64,000 bases of DNA, taken from NCBI GenBank assembly GCA_013433145.1, contig CM024169.1, forward strand, positions 13,958,817 to 14,022,816. Direction: 5' to 3'. Each line of letters starts with the position of its first letter. Within the stretch, counting starts at the first letter, position 1. The position numbers and the translations under genes were made by a program. Shown one piece after another: positions 63,501 through 64,000 of this stretch. The notes under the pieces are model-generated. The model saw only the letters and a list, made by a program, of their open reading frames with translations, did not search any database and was not told the origin of the DNA. The DNA is from Ascaris suum (Eukaryota > Nematoda > Chromadorea > Rhabditida > Ascarididae).

Positions 63501-64000
63501 CCTCGAACTTCACCGCCTCAGACTTTTAAACGCTTTTTCACAATTATTAAGACGTCCATGAGGTGGACACGCATATGTTTTTCTGCAAATTCTCGTTGAA
63601 AACTGATTTCTGCAAAATTTCACTAAAACCTTATAAAAGTTTCCTTACAATTGGTTCAGAGAGAACCTGCGAACTTCAGCATACTTCATTCAATGGGCTG
63701 TTACACTTTAGCACTCGTAATTGGCACGATTTCTGTGAATTTCAATTATTTATTCATTTTTCAATATGAATGCTCTTCAAACAAAAAACACAAACGGACC
63801 TAGTTGAATGTAATTCCTTCAAATAAAAGAACTTGGGTCTAGTTACATCCGACCTCCATGTGGAACGAATTTAGCCTATCTCCCTGTGTGATAACGGCTT
63901 TCAACAAGCCCTAGCTCCATTTCCGGTTGTGACCGAGATCTGTTCTAATCGAAACCTAAAGTATATACTGCTTAAATTAAATGCATATGCTAACGAAGAG
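60550..64000. other. Probable UNC-60B intron to window end
   Basis: AT-rich sequence with small open frames (60665-60910, 62840-63115, 63563-63769), none recognised. No further ADF-homology exon is visible, so the intron appears to exceed 3.4 kb. Confidence 0.5.

Overview
The window is eukaryotic and looks like a clade V parasitic nematode (strongylid or hookworm type). The evidence is: exons of about 90-270 bp in C. elegans-like genes, acceptors of the TTTCAG type, introns of hundreds to thousands of bases (much longer than in C. elegans), AT-rich intergenic DNA with long G/C and T homopolymers, and decayed mariner and LINE copies. Three loci can be supported. All lie on the + strand and are separated by kilobases, so this is not an operon.

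Region 1 (1 to about 11.6 kb, perhaps 13.3 kb) is the 3' part of a giant multi-immunoglobulin (I-set) muscle protein of the titin/kettin/UNC-89 class. I traced 14 exons whose phases agree almost throughout. They encode parts of about nine Ig domains plus one charged helical linker. The 5' end lies before the window and the last exon is uncertain.

Region 2 (about 11.6-23.9 kb) is intergenic. It holds a decayed non-LTR retrotransposon reverse transcriptase on the - strand (about 19.3-20.0 kb), some open frames of unknown status, and a nine-copy 29-bp minisatellite just before the next gene.

Region 3 (23.95-30.6 kb) is a complete five-exon gene for GID8/TWA1, the LisH-CTLH-CRA subunit of the GID/CTLH E3 ubiquitin ligase. 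The predicted protein has 258 residues, and a poly(A) signal follows 40 bases after the stop.

Region 4 (30.6-48.2 kb) is intergenic. It contains a dead mariner transposase remnant (- strand, about 37.3-37.8 kb), a frameshifted coding-like stretch (about 46.6-46.85 kb), long G runs, and an AT-rich triplet-biased block (47.5-48.1 kb).

Region 5 (about 48.2-64 kb) is the unc-60 ADF/cofilin locus. Exons for UNC-60A (165 residues, 50,394-55,144) are followed 5.2 kb later by the first specific exon of UNC-60B (60,388-60,549). Neither set has its own start codon. Both begin in phase 0 after an acceptor, as expected if they share an upstream exon ending exactly in ATG. The best candidate for that exon is 48,228-48,314. 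The rest of UNC-60B must lie beyond the window.

Functionally, the Ig protein and UNC-60 both belong to nematode body-wall muscle thin/thick filament biology. GID8 is a housekeeping ubiquitin ligase scaffold.
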